28,610 nt of DNA from Bacteroidales bacterium UBA1217 (GTDB lineage Bacteria; Bacteroidota; Bacteroidia; Bacteroidales; P3): assembly GCA_002309335.1 (NCBI GenBank), contig DBXH01000015.1, positions 9,690 to 38,299 on the forward strand, in the 5' to 3' direction. The notes under the pieces were generated by a model, which did not search any database, had not been told where the DNA came from, and was given only the letters and a program-made list of their open reading frames with translations. The translations under genes and the position numbers were made by a program. Positions 1-8,694 of the stretch are shown one piece after another (the first letter of the stretch is position 1; the number at the start of each line of letters is the position of its first letter).

Positions 1-1640
1 TTGCGCACCTGGCGCACCGTCTCGCGAGCGATGATCTTGCTGCCTATGGCTGCCTGAATAGCCACGTCAAACTGCTGACGCGGGATAAGGTCTTTCAGCT
101 TCTCGCACATCTTGCGACCGATGGGATAGGCATTGTCGACGTAGGTCAGAGTGCTGAGGGCATCAACCGGGTCGCCGTTAAGCAGTATTTCCAGCTTCAC
201 CAGCTTGCTGGGCTTGAAACCATTGAGATAATAGTCGAACGAAGCATAGCCTTTCGAAATGCTCTTCAGCTTATCGTAGAAGTCGAACACCACTTCGCCA
301 AGCGGCAGGTCGAAAGTTATCTCGATGCGGTCGGTGGTGAGATAGTTCTGATTCTTCAGTATGCCGCGCTTGTCCATACAGAGCTTGATGACAGGACCTA
401 TATAATCGGACTTAGTGATAATCTGCGCGTGGATATAGGGCTCGTATACCTCCTTGATATTATTAGGCTCGGGCATACCCGACGGGTTGTAGACATCAAT
501 CTCCTGACCGTTGGTCAGCTGCACCTTATACTGCACGTTTGGCACAGTGGTGATGACATCCATATCGAACTCACGCGTGAGGCGTTCCTGCACAATCTCC
601 ATATGCAGCAAACCGAGAAAACCGCAACGGAAACCGAAGCCGAGAGCAAGCGACGACTCTGGCTCAAAGGTTAGCGAAGCATCGTTGAGCTGGAGCTTCT
701 CGATACTGGCACGAAGCTCTTCATAATCATCAGTATCAACAGGATAGACACCTGCAAATACCATCGGTTTGACCGATTCAAAGCCCTCAATGGCTTTGTC
801 GCAGGGACGCTCAAAGTGGGTGATGGTATCGCCCACGCGCACCTCTTTCGAGCTCTTGATGCCACTAATGATATAACCGACATCACCGGCCTTGAGTTCC
901 TTGCGAGGTTCCATATTGAGACGCAACACACCGATTTCGTCGGCGTGGTAGTCCTTTTCTGTACTGACGAACATAACATGGTCGTTGGTGCGCAACGTAC
1001 CGTTCATTATGCGGAAATAGCTGATAATGCCGCGGAAAGGATTGAAAACAGAGTCGAAGACCAGAGCCTGAAGCGGAGCCGATTCGTCACCTTCAGGAGC
1101 AGGTATGCGGTCGACAATGGCATCCAAAATAACCGGCACACCTTCACCCGTCTTGGCGCTGCAGGATAGGATTTCCTCGCGTGTGCAGCCAAGCAGGTCG
1201 ATAATCTCGTCGGCAACCTCCTCGGGCATAGCGCTGTCAAGGTCTATCTTGTTCATCACGGGGATGATTTCCAAGTCGTTCTCAAGCGCCAGATAGAGAT
1301 TGCTGATGGTCTGAGCCTGAATACCTTGCGTAGCGTCGACCACAAGCAATGCGCCCTCGCAGGCGGCAATCGAACGGCTCACCTCATAACTGAAGTCGAC
1401 GTGACCCGGAGTGTCGATAAGGTTCAACACATAATTCTCGCCGTCACGCTGGTAGTTCATCTGAATGGCGTGGCTCTTGATGGTGATGCCGCGCTCCTTC
1501 TCAAGGTCCATATCGTCCAGCACCTGGTCTTGCATATCGCGCTGCGACACAGTATTTGTCACCTCCAGCAGGCGGTCTGCCAAGGTGCTCTTGCCGTGAT
1601 CGATATGGGCGATGATACAGAAGTTGCGGATATTTTTCAA
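1..1640 (-). CDS. lepA: Elongation factor 4 (LepA), C-terminus cut by window edge
   Basis: Translational GTPase that acts on the ribosome (back-translocation and assembly roles are described for the family). Reading the minus strand from position 1640 gives a protein with the G1 loop AHIDHGKST at residues 11-19, the G3 motif DTPGHVDF and the G4 motif NKID. Near the window edge it reads IQAAIGSKIIARETVRQ, typical of the LepA C-terminal region. About 546 residues are present; the family is usually close to 600, so only the last ~50 are missing. The start is TTG (1640-1638), giving LKNIRNFCIIAHIDHG: an in-frame TAA lies four codons upstream with no ATG between. The small secreted-protein gene upstream ends 63 bases before this start on the same strand, so co-transcription is possible. 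Confidence 0.97.
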   Translation of the reverse strand, partial: MKNIRNFCIIAHIDHGKSTLADRLLEVTNTVSQRDMQDQVLDDMDLEKERGITIKSHAIQMNYQRDGENYVLNLIDTPGHVDFSYEVSRSIAACEGALLVVDATQGIQAQTISNLYLALENDLEIIPVMNKIDLDSAMPEEVADEIIDLLGCTREEILSCSAKTGEGVPVILDAIVDRIPAPEGDESAPLQALVFDSVFNPFRGIISYFRIMNGTLRTNDHVMFVSTEKDYHADEIGVLRLNMEPRKELKAGDVGYIISGIKSSKEVRVGDTITHFERPCDKAIEGFESVKPMVFAGVYPVDTDDYEELRASIEKLQLNDASLTFEPESSLALGFGFRCGFLGLLHMEIVQERLTREFDMDVITTVPNVQYKVQLTNGQEIDVYNPSGMPEPNNIKEVYEPYIHAQIITKSDYIGPVIKLCMDKRGILKNQNYLTTDRIEITFDLPLGEVVFDFYDKLKSISKGYASFDYYLNGFKPSKLVKLEILLNGDPVDALSTLTYVDNAYPIGRKMCEKLKDLIPRQQFDVAIQAAIGSKIIARETVRQVR

Positions 1641-1703
1641 AGGAATAGATTAGTTTTGGGGGTTAAAAGGTGGTGTTGACGGATTTTCGCGTATGTCAAA
1701 AAG

Positions 1704-2027
1704 TTACTTCTTTGCAGGAGCCTTGGTGCAATCCTCTTTCTTGCAGGATGCTTTTTCATTTTTCTTGCAGTCGCTCTTGCAGTTGCTGTTTTCAGCTTTC
1801 TTGCACTCGGGCTTTGCATTAGCAGCGGCGTTAGCTTTAGCGTGGTGAGGGCAGTTGCCGCAATGCTGTTTGGGGGCAGCGGTCGGAGTGGCAGCTTTAT
1901 CCTGTTTTGTCGTCTGCTGGCATTCAGTCTTAGCGTTCTTGTCGTTCGATTTCTTAACGGGTTCCTGGGCAAAAGCCATACCGGCGCAAATCATCATAGC
2001 GGCGGCAAACAAAGCGATTTTTTTCAT
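1704..2027 (-). CDS. Small secreted Cys/Lys-rich protein, function unknown
   Basis: A 107-residue protein that I cannot assign to a named family. Residues 1-20 form a signal peptide (two lysines, hydrophobic core, AFA end), so the mature part should lie in the periplasm or outside. The mature part has eight cysteines (36, 56, 59, 75, 83, 87, 95, 100) in a lysine-, alanine- and asparagine-rich, low-complexity background, and one HCGNCPHH block (55-62) that could bind a metal through Cys and His. The last third repeats C-K-K/S spacing (SNCKSDCKK, SCKKEDC). The composition suggests an unstructured chain that binds metal or forms disulfides; that is inference. It lies upstream of lepA on the same strand. 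A real gene is supported by the clean signal peptide and the ATG start. Confidence 0.75.
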   Translation of the reverse strand: MKKIALFAAAMMICAGMAFAQEPVKKSNDKNAKTECQQTTKQDKAATPTAAPKQHCGNCPHHAKANAAANAKPECKKAENSNCKSDCKKNEKASCKKEDCTKAPAKK

Positions 2028-2064
2028 TTTATAAAGTATTTAAATTAATATTTTCAACAATTCT

Positions 2065-2087
2065 CTATGGCACCTAAAACCATAGGT
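2065..2087. promoter_or_regulatory. Dyad with two alternative pairings upstream of the Cys-rich gene
   Basis: CTATGG (2065-2070) pairs with CCATAG (2080-2085). A second, overlapping pairing is ACCTA (2072-2076) with TAGGT (2083-2087). Both cannot form together. The site lies about 40-60 bases upstream of the Cys-rich gene start on the minus strand, so it is either a leader hairpin or an operator. No consensus promoter for that gene was seen nearby. Confidence 0.3.
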
Positions 2088-2137
2088 AGATACATTAACG
2101 CAAGTGTACCCTAAATAGTATATTCTATAAAAAATAT

Positions 2138-2168
2138 TTTGTCACTTTGCTTTTTTTGAGTACTTTTG
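2138..2168 (+). promoter_or_regulatory. Bacteroidetes-type promoter for the lipid kinase gene
   Basis: TTTG (2138-2141), then exactly 19 bases, then TACTTTTG (2161-2168). This matches the -33/-7 consensus of Bacteroidetes primary sigma factor promoters (TTTG and TAnnTTTG). Transcription would start near 2175, about 20 bases before the ATG at 2194. Confidence 0.8.
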
Positions 2169-2193
2169 CATTCCGTTACCGACTAAAAACAAA

Positions 2194-3105
2194 ATGAAAC
2201 ACATCTTTATCGTTAACCCGGGCGCAGGACGCAGAGACGCCACACAAGACATTGAAAAACAAATTGCAGAACTTGCAACAAACTACGATACCGAGCTCTA
2301 CGTAACACTCGATGCCGGCGACGCCACACGCTATGTGCGTCAGCGATGTATGGAAGAACCCGACGAGTTAATTCGATTCTATGCCTGCGGCGGCGACGGG
2401 ACGATAAACGAAGTGGTTAGCGGCGTTGTAGGACAGGCCAACGCCGAGATGACCTGCTACCCTTCGGGCAGCGGCAACGACTATGTGAAATACTATGGCG
2501 GCCGGGAGGTGTTCCTCGACCTCAAGCAACTTGTGGAAGGAGAAGCCAAGAAAGTCGACATAATGAAGGTAAACGACCGCTACGCATTGAATATATGCAA
2601 TTTCGGCTTCGACGCCATAGTATGCAAGACGATGATAAATGTTCGCCGCAAGCCAGTCATAGGAGGCAACAACGCTTACACCACAGGCATCCTCAAAGCC
2701 CTTTTCACAGGACGACGCACACGCTGCCGCATCACTGTCGATGGCAAGATTGTAAATGACGGCGAAATACTGCTTTGCACTCTTGGTAACGGACGCTACG
2801 TGGGCGGCGCCTACCAATGCTCGCCGCTGTCGCATAACGACGACGGACTTATAGAGGTATGCTTCTTCAAACCTCTGTCGATAATACGATTTGCAAAGTT
2901 AATAGGCTCCTATCGCGATGGTTCGTTCATTCACCGCAACGACATCAAAGACAAAATGACCTACCTACAAGGCAAAATCATTGACATAGAGTCGCCTAAA
3001 CCCATCGACATATGTGTGGATGGAGAAATGATGTTCGGCAGCAGTTTCCACATCGAACAGTTGGAACGCGCGGTGCGATTCGTGGTGCCACAGTCGACCA
3101 ACTAG
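2194..3105 (+). CDS. Diacylglycerol kinase family lipid kinase (YegS/DagK-like)
   Basis: A 303-residue cytosolic or membrane-associated lipid kinase of the DAGK catalytic fold, expected to phosphorylate diacylglycerol or a related lipid from ATP. The nucleotide-binding motifs are clear: VNPGAGRR at residues 8-14, GGDGTINEV at 66-74 and SGSGNDYVK at 91-99 (usually GTGNDFA in relatives). The C-terminal half has the beta-rich domain with PIDICVDGE near the end. Length is normal for the family. The ATG at 2194 follows a consensus promoter. The gene is monocistronic and ends 5 bases before the convergent panC, so the two transcripts must overlap at their 3' ends. The lipid substrate cannot be told from sequence. 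Confidence 0.92.
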   Translation: MKHIFIVNPGAGRRDATQDIEKQIAELATNYDTELYVTLDAGDATRYVRQRCMEEPDELIRFYACGGDGTINEVVSGVVGQANAEMTCYPSGSGNDYVKYYGGREVFLDLKQLVEGEAKKVDIMKVNDRYALNICNFGFDAIVCKTMINVRRKPVIGGNNAYTTGILKALFTGRRTRCRITVDGKIVNDGEILLCTLGNGRYVGGAYQCSPLSHNDDGLIEVCFFKPLSIIRFAKLIGSYRDGSFIHRNDIKDKMTYLQGKIIDIESPKPIDICVDGEMMFGSSFHIEQLERAVRFVVPQSTN

Positions 3106-3110
3106 TTCTC

Positions 3111-3989
3111 TCAAAACTTTACGATATCGATAAGGCGGACACCGTCGAGCCAGACAGCGATGCATCCTACTGCACCGTCATCGCCGGCTTCGTCCCAACT
3201 TTCGATAGGTTGGAGTGTGCGGGCGTTGACGATTTCAAAATACTCGGGCTCAAAACACAATCCATCGGGACATTGGTCTGGATTGACCTCATTGAACGAT
3301 GCGAGCGATGAAAGTACCCATTCCTTAACATCGTCGACTTCCTCACATTCAGCCATTTCAGCTGCCTGCTGAAGTGTGTCGTAGATGGTTGGGGCTATCG
3401 CTCGTGCAGCAGGCGAGAGGCGCATATTTCGGCTGCTCAAAGCAAGTCCGTCGTCGGCCCGAACGATAGGACAGGGAACAATCTCTATATTATAATGTAT
3501 CTGCTCGATGAGGTTACGAATAATGGCAAGCTGCTGATAGTCTTTCTCGCCAAAATAAGCGCGGTCGGGTTCGGCAATGTCGAACAAACGGCGTACTACA
3601 ACAGCAACACCTGAGAAATGACCGGGACGTTTGGGACCTTCCATAACCTCCTCAAGAGGACCGAAATGATAAACATCCTTTACCGGCTCGGGATACATTT
3701 CCTCAACGCTGGGAACGAGGACATAATCGGCATTGACCAACGCAAGCTTCTCGCAGTCGGCATCAACCGTACGCGGATACTTGGCAAGGTCCTCCTTGTT
3801 GTTGAACTGGATGGGGTTGACAAAGACACTGACGATAACTATGTCGTTCTGTTCCTTTGCTTTACGAATAAGCGAAAGATGACCCTCGTGGAGGGCTCCC
3901 ATTGTGGGTACAAGACCGATGGTTTTGCCTTCGGCTTTGGCTTTATGAACAGCTTCTTTTAAAGCTGCTACCGTGGTGAATTTCTGCAT
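3111..3989 (-). CDS. panC: Pantothenate synthetase
   Basis: Cytosolic enzyme joining pantoate and beta-alanine with ATP to give pantothenate, the precursor of coenzyme A. The 292-residue protein shows the family landmarks: PTMGALHEGH (28-37, the HIGH-type nucleotide motif), FVNPIQF (56-62), GEKDYQQ (147-153) and LALSSRN (182-188, the KMSKS-equivalent region). Length is normal. It lies 44 bases downstream of the membrane-protein gene on the same strand and probably shares the promoter at 5139-5169. No panD or panB is present in the window. The 3' end almost touches the convergent lipid kinase gene. Confidence 0.97.
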   Translation of the reverse strand: MQKFTTVAALKEAVHKAKAEGKTIGLVPTMGALHEGHLSLIRKAKEQNDIVIVSVFVNPIQFNNKEDLAKYPRTVDADCEKLALVNADYVLVPSVEEMYPEPVKDVYHFGPLEEVMEGPKRPGHFSGVAVVVRRLFDIAEPDRAYFGEKDYQQLAIIRNLIEQIHYNIEIVPCPIVRADDGLALSSRNMRLSPAARAIAPTIYDTLQQAAEMAECEEVDDVKEWVLSSLASFNEVNPDQCPDGLCFEPEYFEIVNARTLQPIESWDEAGDDGAVGCIAVWLDGVRLIDIVKF

Positions 3990-4033
3990 AGTAAAAGGTT
4001 ATAAAGGGTTGGAAAGGTTAAATATTTTATTAA

Positions 4034-4498
4034 TCATTCTATTTCTTCGTATTCGGTAAAACCTTCGTCATCTGTATCGCTGTTGCGTGGCTTATAAGTC
4101 TCACGGCTGAGCCAGCGGTTGGGAAGTTCCAGCAGGTAGTTGAGTGCCGTGATTATAAGGCTGAAGAGCAATGCATAAGCAAACGAATCGACCTGAAACG
4201 GAGTCACGATGGCAGCAGTCATCTCAATAATTATAGCATTGATAATGAATATAAAAAGTCCCATCGTAAGCACGGTAAACGGAAGGGTGACGAAGATTAG
4301 TATGGGGCGTATGAAATTGTCGAGGAGCGAGATGACCAGTGCTGTGATAAAAGCAATCCAAACGCTGCCGCCCTCAATGCGTACGCCGGGAAGAATCTTG
4401 ATAGCTATGATGATGGCGAGGGTGAGCACGATGGTGCGTGCCAGGAATCCCCAAGGTCCCGATTGGTGTCGCTGACGGGTTGAAAATTCTATCTTCAT
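4034..4498 (-). CDS. Four-helix inner-membrane protein, 'phage holin 4' superfamily (YvlD-like)
   Basis: A 154-residue integral membrane protein with a short basic N-terminus, about four hydrophobic helices between residues 18 and 123 and an acidic cytosolic tail (DTDDEGFTEYEEIE). The pattern with ILPGVRIEG after helix 1 and LLDNFIRPILIFVTLPFTVLTMG across helices 2-3 matches the family named phage holin family 4, superfamily 2. Bacterial chromosomal members are not phage holins and their function is unknown. Its ATG overlaps the TGA of the upstream YrdC-like gene in an ATGA arrangement (4495-4498), a sign of translational coupling. Confidence 0.85.
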   Translation of the reverse strand: MKIEFSTRQRHQSGPWGFLARTIVLTLAIIIAIKILPGVRIEGGSVWIAFITALVISLLDNFIRPILIFVTLPFTVLTMGLFIFIINAIIIEMTAAIVTPFQVDSFAYALLFSLIITALNYLLELPNRWLSRETYKPRNSDTDDEGFTEYEEIE

Positions 4499-5115
4499 AG
4501 ATCCACTTCTCCTTTCCCTTGACGGATTATTTCAAGTTTGCCTTCGCTACAATCTATAACTGTCGACGGAGTGTCCTCTCCGATACCACCGTCAACAACG
4601 ATATCCACCTGACGGCCAAAAAGTTCATAGATAAGTTCGGGGTCAGTAAGATATTCCGACTCGCGCTCATCGTCTAGAGTGCGTACCGAGGTACCGATAA
4701 GCGGACTTCCAACAGCATCGATAATGGCTTTGAAGACCGGGTTGGCTGGAACTCGGACACCTATAGTTCTGTTAGGGTTGAGATAGTTGCGCGGCACATT
4801 GCCGTTAGCGTCCATAATAAACGTGAAAGGTCCGGGCAGGCATTGACGAAGCAGCTGAAAGGTGTCGCGATCCAAAGGGCGCACATATTCGGTAACCGTG
4901 CTGAGGTCGGCACAAAGCATCGAGTATTTCGCTTTCTTTAGCGAGAAGCCTTTGAGACGGGCGATTGTCTCGACCGACTTCTTAAAAGACATACTGCACA
5001 CAAAAGCATACAAAGTATCTGTAGGCAGAATGGCTATGCCACCGTCGTTTAAAACATCGGCTACACGATTGACATCGTTATAGTTAGGATTATCTTGATA
5101 TATCTTTATGAGCAT
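4495..5115 (-). CDS. YrdC/Sua5/YciO-family protein (putative threonylcarbamoyl-AMP synthase)
   Basis: A 206-residue cytosolic protein of the YrdC fold. Members of the TsaC/Sua5 branch make threonylcarbamoyl-AMP from threonine, bicarbonate and ATP for the t6A modification of ANN-decoding tRNAs. Visible motifs are ILPTDTLYAFVC (29-40), IARLKG (51-56), CLPGPFTFI and TIGVRVPANP. The length fits TsaC/YciO rather than the longer Sua5 (~340 residues). The YciO subgroup has the same fold and may not carry out the t6A step, so the reaction is not certain. It is the first gene of the minus-strand set with the four-helix membrane protein and panC, with a consensus promoter 24 bases upstream. Confidence 0.88.
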   Translation of the reverse strand: MLIKIYQDNPNYNDVNRVADVLNDGGIAILPTDTLYAFVCSMSFKKSVETIARLKGFSLKKAKYSMLCADLSTVTEYVRPLDRDTFQLLRQCLPGPFTFIMDANGNVPRNYLNPNRTIGVRVPANPVFKAIIDAVGSPLIGTSVRTLDDERESEYLTDPELIYELFGRQVDIVVDGGIGEDTPSTVIDCSEGKLEIIRQGKGEVDL

Positions 5116-5138
5116 TTTTCAAGTGCTTTTTGAAGGTG

Positions 5139-5169
5139 CAAAAGTACGAATGTTGTATGGATTGGCAAA
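5139..5169 (-). promoter_or_regulatory. Bacteroidetes-type promoter for the yrdC-like operon
   Basis: On the minus strand, TTTG (5169-5166), a 19-base spacer, then TACTTTTG (5146-5139). The -7 element and spacer length are the same as in the promoters at 2138 and 23493. Transcription would start near 5132, about 17 bases before the ATG at 5115. Confidence 0.8.
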
Positions 5170-5217
5170 ATATTTTTTTATAAAGTGCGTTATTATGAAT
5201 TATTCTTATTGTATAAA

Positions 5218-6519
5218 ATGAAAAAAAATCTTGTTCATATAACCCTTTTACTGCTCATCCTGACTGTTTTGCCGACTCAAGCCCAGCAGTCGCCCAAGTT
5301 CAGCAAATACTTTGAAGATGCCACATTACGCGTGGATTATCTGCGTACAGGCAATAAACATCACGACACCTGTACACTGAAAAATTTTGTTTTGCAGAAC
5401 GACAAGATGTGGGCTGGTTCGCTGACACAGTTGCTCGACCCCATCGACAACGGCGCCTACCGCATAATGGTAAAGGATGCAAAAACCGGCCGTGAGCTGT
5501 ATTCGCGCTGCTACAACAGTCTGTTCAAGGAATACAGTGAAACCGCCACCGGGAAAGACAGCATCGCATCATTCGAAGAGGTGATGCTGGTGCCGATGCC
5601 TAAACAGGCAGTAGACATCTGTATGCAGAAACGTGACAAAAACGGCAAGTTTGTGACAGCCTCTACTTTCAACTACGACCCCAAAAAGACTCCTATCTTA
5701 GAAATTATCGGCGAAAATATACCGCAGCGTAAACTCTTGTACAACGGCGACTGGCACAATAAGATTGACGTCGTGATTGTTGCCGAAGGCTATGGAAAGA
5801 ACGATGCTGAAAAGATGCAAGGTGATTTTGAGAAATTCACCTCATATTTGCTTGCACAAGAACCTTTTGCAAGCCGCAAAAGCGACTTCAACGTTTGGGG
5901 CGTCGGCGTTCTGATGCAGGAGAGCGGCGTAACCGACCCTAACAGAGGCAAATATGTCAAGAGCGCTGTCGGGTCGTCGTACAACACCTTCGGCAGCGAC
6001 CGCTACCTTATGACCACAAACCTTTTCCAGCTTCACGGCCTGCTTGTCGGCGTGCCTTACGACCACATAATCATTATGGCCAACTGCAACACTTACGGCG
6101 GAGGGGCCATATACAACTTTTACGCTTTCAGTGCCGTACAAGAAATGTCGATGTGGATTCTCCCTCATGAACTTGGACACTCTATTGGTGGATTGGCCGA
6201 CGAATATGTTGACGATGAACTGAGCTACAATGACATACACAACGACGGCAAAGAACCCACCGAGCCTAATATCACCACGCTGATTGACTTCGACAGCAAA
6301 TGGAAGTCGCTTGTGCCAAAGGGTACACCAATACCGACCAAGCCTGTTGATGGTCTTGGGAAACGCGACAACGGCCCTATAGGGGCTTATGAAGGTGCTG
6401 GATACCAGGCCAAAGGAGTGTATCGTCCCTGCACTAAATGTATGATGCGCGACTACGCGGCATTCTGTCCTGTGTGCAGGAAACGGATGAACGAGATTTT
6501 TGATTTATATATTAAGTAA
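5218..6519 (+). CDS. Secreted M64 family zinc metallopeptidase (IgA-peptidase M64-like)
   Basis: A 433-residue exported protein. The ATG at 5218 gives a typical signal peptide (MKKNLVHIT, hydrophobic stretch, LPTQAQ end); an in-frame GTG at 5185 would add 11 residues ahead of the signal and is less likely. The zinc site is HELGHSIGGLADEY, with the HExxH at residues 317-321. VIVAEGYG before it and the flanking segments fit peptidase M64, a family founded on a Clostridium IgA-cleaving enzyme; Bacteroidetes members have unproven substrates. The end carries a CTKCMM...FCPVC cysteine pair set and no T9SS sorting domain, so it should leave the inner membrane by Sec and stay periplasmic or leave by another route. 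It is the first gene of the long plus-strand group. Confidence 0.9.
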   Translation: MKKNLVHITLLLLILTVLPTQAQQSPKFSKYFEDATLRVDYLRTGNKHHDTCTLKNFVLQNDKMWAGSLTQLLDPIDNGAYRIMVKDAKTGRELYSRCYNSLFKEYSETATGKDSIASFEEVMLVPMPKQAVDICMQKRDKNGKFVTASTFNYDPKKTPILEIIGENIPQRKLLYNGDWHNKIDVVIVAEGYGKNDAEKMQGDFEKFTSYLLAQEPFASRKSDFNVWGVGVLMQESGVTDPNRGKYVKSAVGSSYNTFGSDRYLMTTNLFQLHGLLVGVPYDHIIIMANCNTYGGGAIYNFYAFSAVQEMSMWILPHELGHSIGGLADEYVDDELSYNDIHNDGKEPTEPNITTLIDFDSKWKSLVPKGTPIPTKPVDGLGKRDNGPIGAYEGAGYQAKGVYRPCTKCMMRDYAAFCPVCRKRMNEIFDLYIK

Positions 6520-6551
6520 CTGGAATACAGTTTAAAGCTTCAAGAAAACTG

Positions 6552-8057
6552 ATGAGTTGTAAATTGAAATATGGTTTTCTGCTTTTGTTGGTGCCGTTGC
6601 TACTGACTTCGTGCATCAAGGAGGAGCAATTTCTGACCGACAGTTCGGCAAAGCTGACTTTTTCGGAAGACACTGTGATGTTCGACACTGTTTTTGCTAC
6701 AATGGCGACAATCACCCGCCAGGTGAAAGTTTACAATAACTACGACGAGCCGCTGCTAATCAACTCCGTAACCCTTCAAGGCAGTGGCGCACCGCGATTC
6801 CGAATCAATGTCGATGGCGATACTTCACGTGTGGCTCGCGACGTGGAAATCAGCGCACACGACAGTATTTTCATCTTCATACAGGCTAACATCAACCCCA
6901 ACGACCAGACTTCACCTTATCTGGTAGAGGCAGACATTGCAATCAATTTCAACAACAAACAACAAAAACTGCCTGTCATCGCCTATGGTCGAAACGCTGT
7001 TTACCATCTTCCCACATACACCCATCAGATATACACACTCTACGTAAACCGGTGGGGACAGATAGACACCAACTGGATACCGTTCTCCATACTTGACTGT
7101 GCCAACTGGGACCACACCAAGCCGCATGTCATTTTCGGCTACGCCGTGGTGAACAGCAACGAGACTCTCCATCTGACTGCCGGCGACGAACTCTATTTCG
7201 GCGACAACAGCTGCCTCTGGGTTTACGACAGTGCCACGCTGGATGTGCGCGGCACCCTCCAATCGCCAGTGCTGTTCACCTCAATACGCCACGACGGATA
7301 CTATGACAGTCTCCCAGGACAATGGCAGCAGATATGGCTGTCGGCAGGCAGTAAAAACAACCACATTGAATGGGCACGTATTGAGAACGCAACCATAGGT
7401 TTGCTGGTGGACACCAATGTAAACAACAATCCCACTCTGGAAATATACAACACCTTTATTCAAAACCATTCCGTTGCTGGAATCATAGGACAAGGGTCAT
7501 ATATTGTTGGCGACAACCTTCTTGTTAGTTGCTGCGGAGAGTGTCTTGTGTGTCTGCAATATGGCGGGCGATATGAGTTTTCCAACAGCACTTTTGCCAA
7601 CTACTGGCGCTATCAAAGTCGCAAAACGCCTTCGCTGATACTCAACAACTACTACAAATACGATGCCAACACCATCTTCCCGCGGCCACTGCAGCAGGCC
7701 GACTTCAAAAACTGCATTGTCTACGGCAACTACAGCGGCAGCGACAATAGTGGTGAAATTCAGTTTGAATGGATTGATGCCTGCGCGTTCAACTGCTCGT
7801 TTAACAACTGCCTTTTAAGGACATCACTTGTTGACAGCGACGGCAACCCAACCTATACGCCGGCTCCGTATATCACCGGCAATAATTTGATAATCAACAA
7901 GGACCCAAAATTTAAAGATGCCTATGGCAATGATTTCGGGTTGAATGATGATTCACCGGCATTAGGTGCAGGCAACAGCGCATACCTGAAAAGCGGAACC
8001 GACTTGAAAGGCAATCCGCGCGGCAATCCGCCGACAATAGGAGCATTTGAAAACTAA
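6552..8057 (+). CDS. Lipoprotein with predicted right-handed beta-helix
   Basis: A 501-residue lipoprotein: the signal peptide ends in a lipobox LTSC, with the lipidated cysteine at residue 21. Residues ~30-150 look like an immunoglobulin-like domain (FDTVFATMATITRQVKVYNNYDEPLLI). From ~200 on, short beta-strand repeats (NETLHLTAGDELYFGDNSCLW, VRGTLQSPVLFTS, ENATIGLLVDTN) and the closing DLKGNPRGNPPTIGAFEN resemble the parallel beta-helix repeats common in Bacteroidetes surface proteins. No catalytic motif was recognised and the function is unknown. It lies 32 bases after the M64 gene and 29 bases before ruvA, so it is likely co-transcribed with both. Cell-surface or periplasmic display on the outer membrane is inferred from the lipid anchor. 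Confidence 0.85.
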   Translation: MSCKLKYGFLLLLVPLLLTSCIKEEQFLTDSSAKLTFSEDTVMFDTVFATMATITRQVKVYNNYDEPLLINSVTLQGSGAPRFRINVDGDTSRVARDVEISAHDSIFIFIQANINPNDQTSPYLVEADIAINFNNKQQKLPVIAYGRNAVYHLPTYTHQIYTLYVNRWGQIDTNWIPFSILDCANWDHTKPHVIFGYAVVNSNETLHLTAGDELYFGDNSCLWVYDSATLDVRGTLQSPVLFTSIRHDGYYDSLPGQWQQIWLSAGSKNNHIEWARIENATIGLLVDTNVNNNPTLEIYNTFIQNHSVAGIIGQGSYIVGDNLLVSCCGECLVCLQYGGRYEFSNSTFANYWRYQSRKTPSLILNNYYKYDANTIFPRPLQQADFKNCIVYGNYSGSDNSGEIQFEWIDACAFNCSFNNCLLRTSLVDSDGNPTYTPAPYITGNNLIINKDPKFKDAYGNDFGLNDDSPALGAGNSAYLKSGTDLKGNPRGNPPTIGAFEN

Positions 8058-8086
8058 AACAGAAAACAACATATAGAAACACAGCA

Positions 8087-8683
8087 ATGTATAACTACAT
8101 CAAAGGAAAACTCGACGAGACAACACCCGCATACGCAGTAATAGACTGTGGCGGTGTGGGCTATCTTTTAGAAATAACACTGAACACCTATTCGCAAATA
8201 AAAGATTTGACAGATGTTAAGCTTTTGACCCACGAAATAGTGCGTGAAGATGCTCATCTACTATTTGGATTCTATACTGAAAGTGAACGCGAGATGTTTC
8301 GTTTACTACTGAATGTCAATGGTGTTGGAGCCGCCACAGCTCGTATTATGCTATCGTCGCTTACCGTAGAGGAATTGACACGCGCCATAGTTGACCAGGA
8401 TGTGAAGCGCGTTCAAAAGGTAAAAGGTATCGGTGCCAAAACTGCCCAGCGTATATTACTGGAACTGCGCGACAAAGTAGACCCGTTTGCCGCTCAATCC
8501 GCCAATGGAGTCGTCTCATCTGTACCTTCAAGCAATAAAAACGCAGAAGAAGCGTTATCTGCTCTGGTTATGCTTGGATTTCCTAAAGCAGCATCCGAGA
8601 AGGTTGTCCAGAAAATGGCCGAAGCCAACCCAGGTGCAAGTGTTGAGGAAATTATCAAACAATCTTTGGCTCACGGCATTTAA
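8087..8683 (+). CDS. ruvA: Holliday junction branch migration protein RuvA
   Basis: DNA-binding tetramer that holds the Holliday junction while RuvB drives branch migration. The 198-residue protein has the N-terminal OB fold (MYNYIKGKLDE...AVIDCGGVGYLLEI), two helix-hairpin-helix motifs (NVNGVGAATA at 76-85 and KVKGIGAKTA at 111-120) and the flexible linker plus C-terminal RuvB-contact domain (EEALSALVMLGFPKAASEKVV). Length is normal. Position directly before sprA, with an 11-base gap, is an arrangement seen in other Bacteroidetes genomes as I recall. No ruvB or ruvC is in the window. Confidence 0.97.
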   Translation: MYNYIKGKLDETTPAYAVIDCGGVGYLLEITLNTYSQIKDLTDVKLLTHEIVREDAHLLFGFYTESEREMFRLLLNVNGVGAATARIMLSSLTVEELTRAIVDQDVKRVQKVKGIGAKTAQRILLELRDKVDPFAAQSANGVVSSVPSSNKNAEEALSALVMLGFPKAASEKVVQKMAEANPGASVEEIIKQSLAHGI

Positions 8684-8694
8684 TATCTAACGGA

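Noticed and set aside
4034..4498. Prophage remnant suggested by the 'phage holin' family name
   Set aside because: The gene is coupled to a YrdC-like gene and panC, with no lysin, capsid or integrase nearby; the family is widespread as a chromosomal membrane protein.
5185..5217. Upstream GTG start for the M64 peptidase
   Set aside because: It would place 11 extra residues in front of a clean MKKN signal peptide beginning at 5218.
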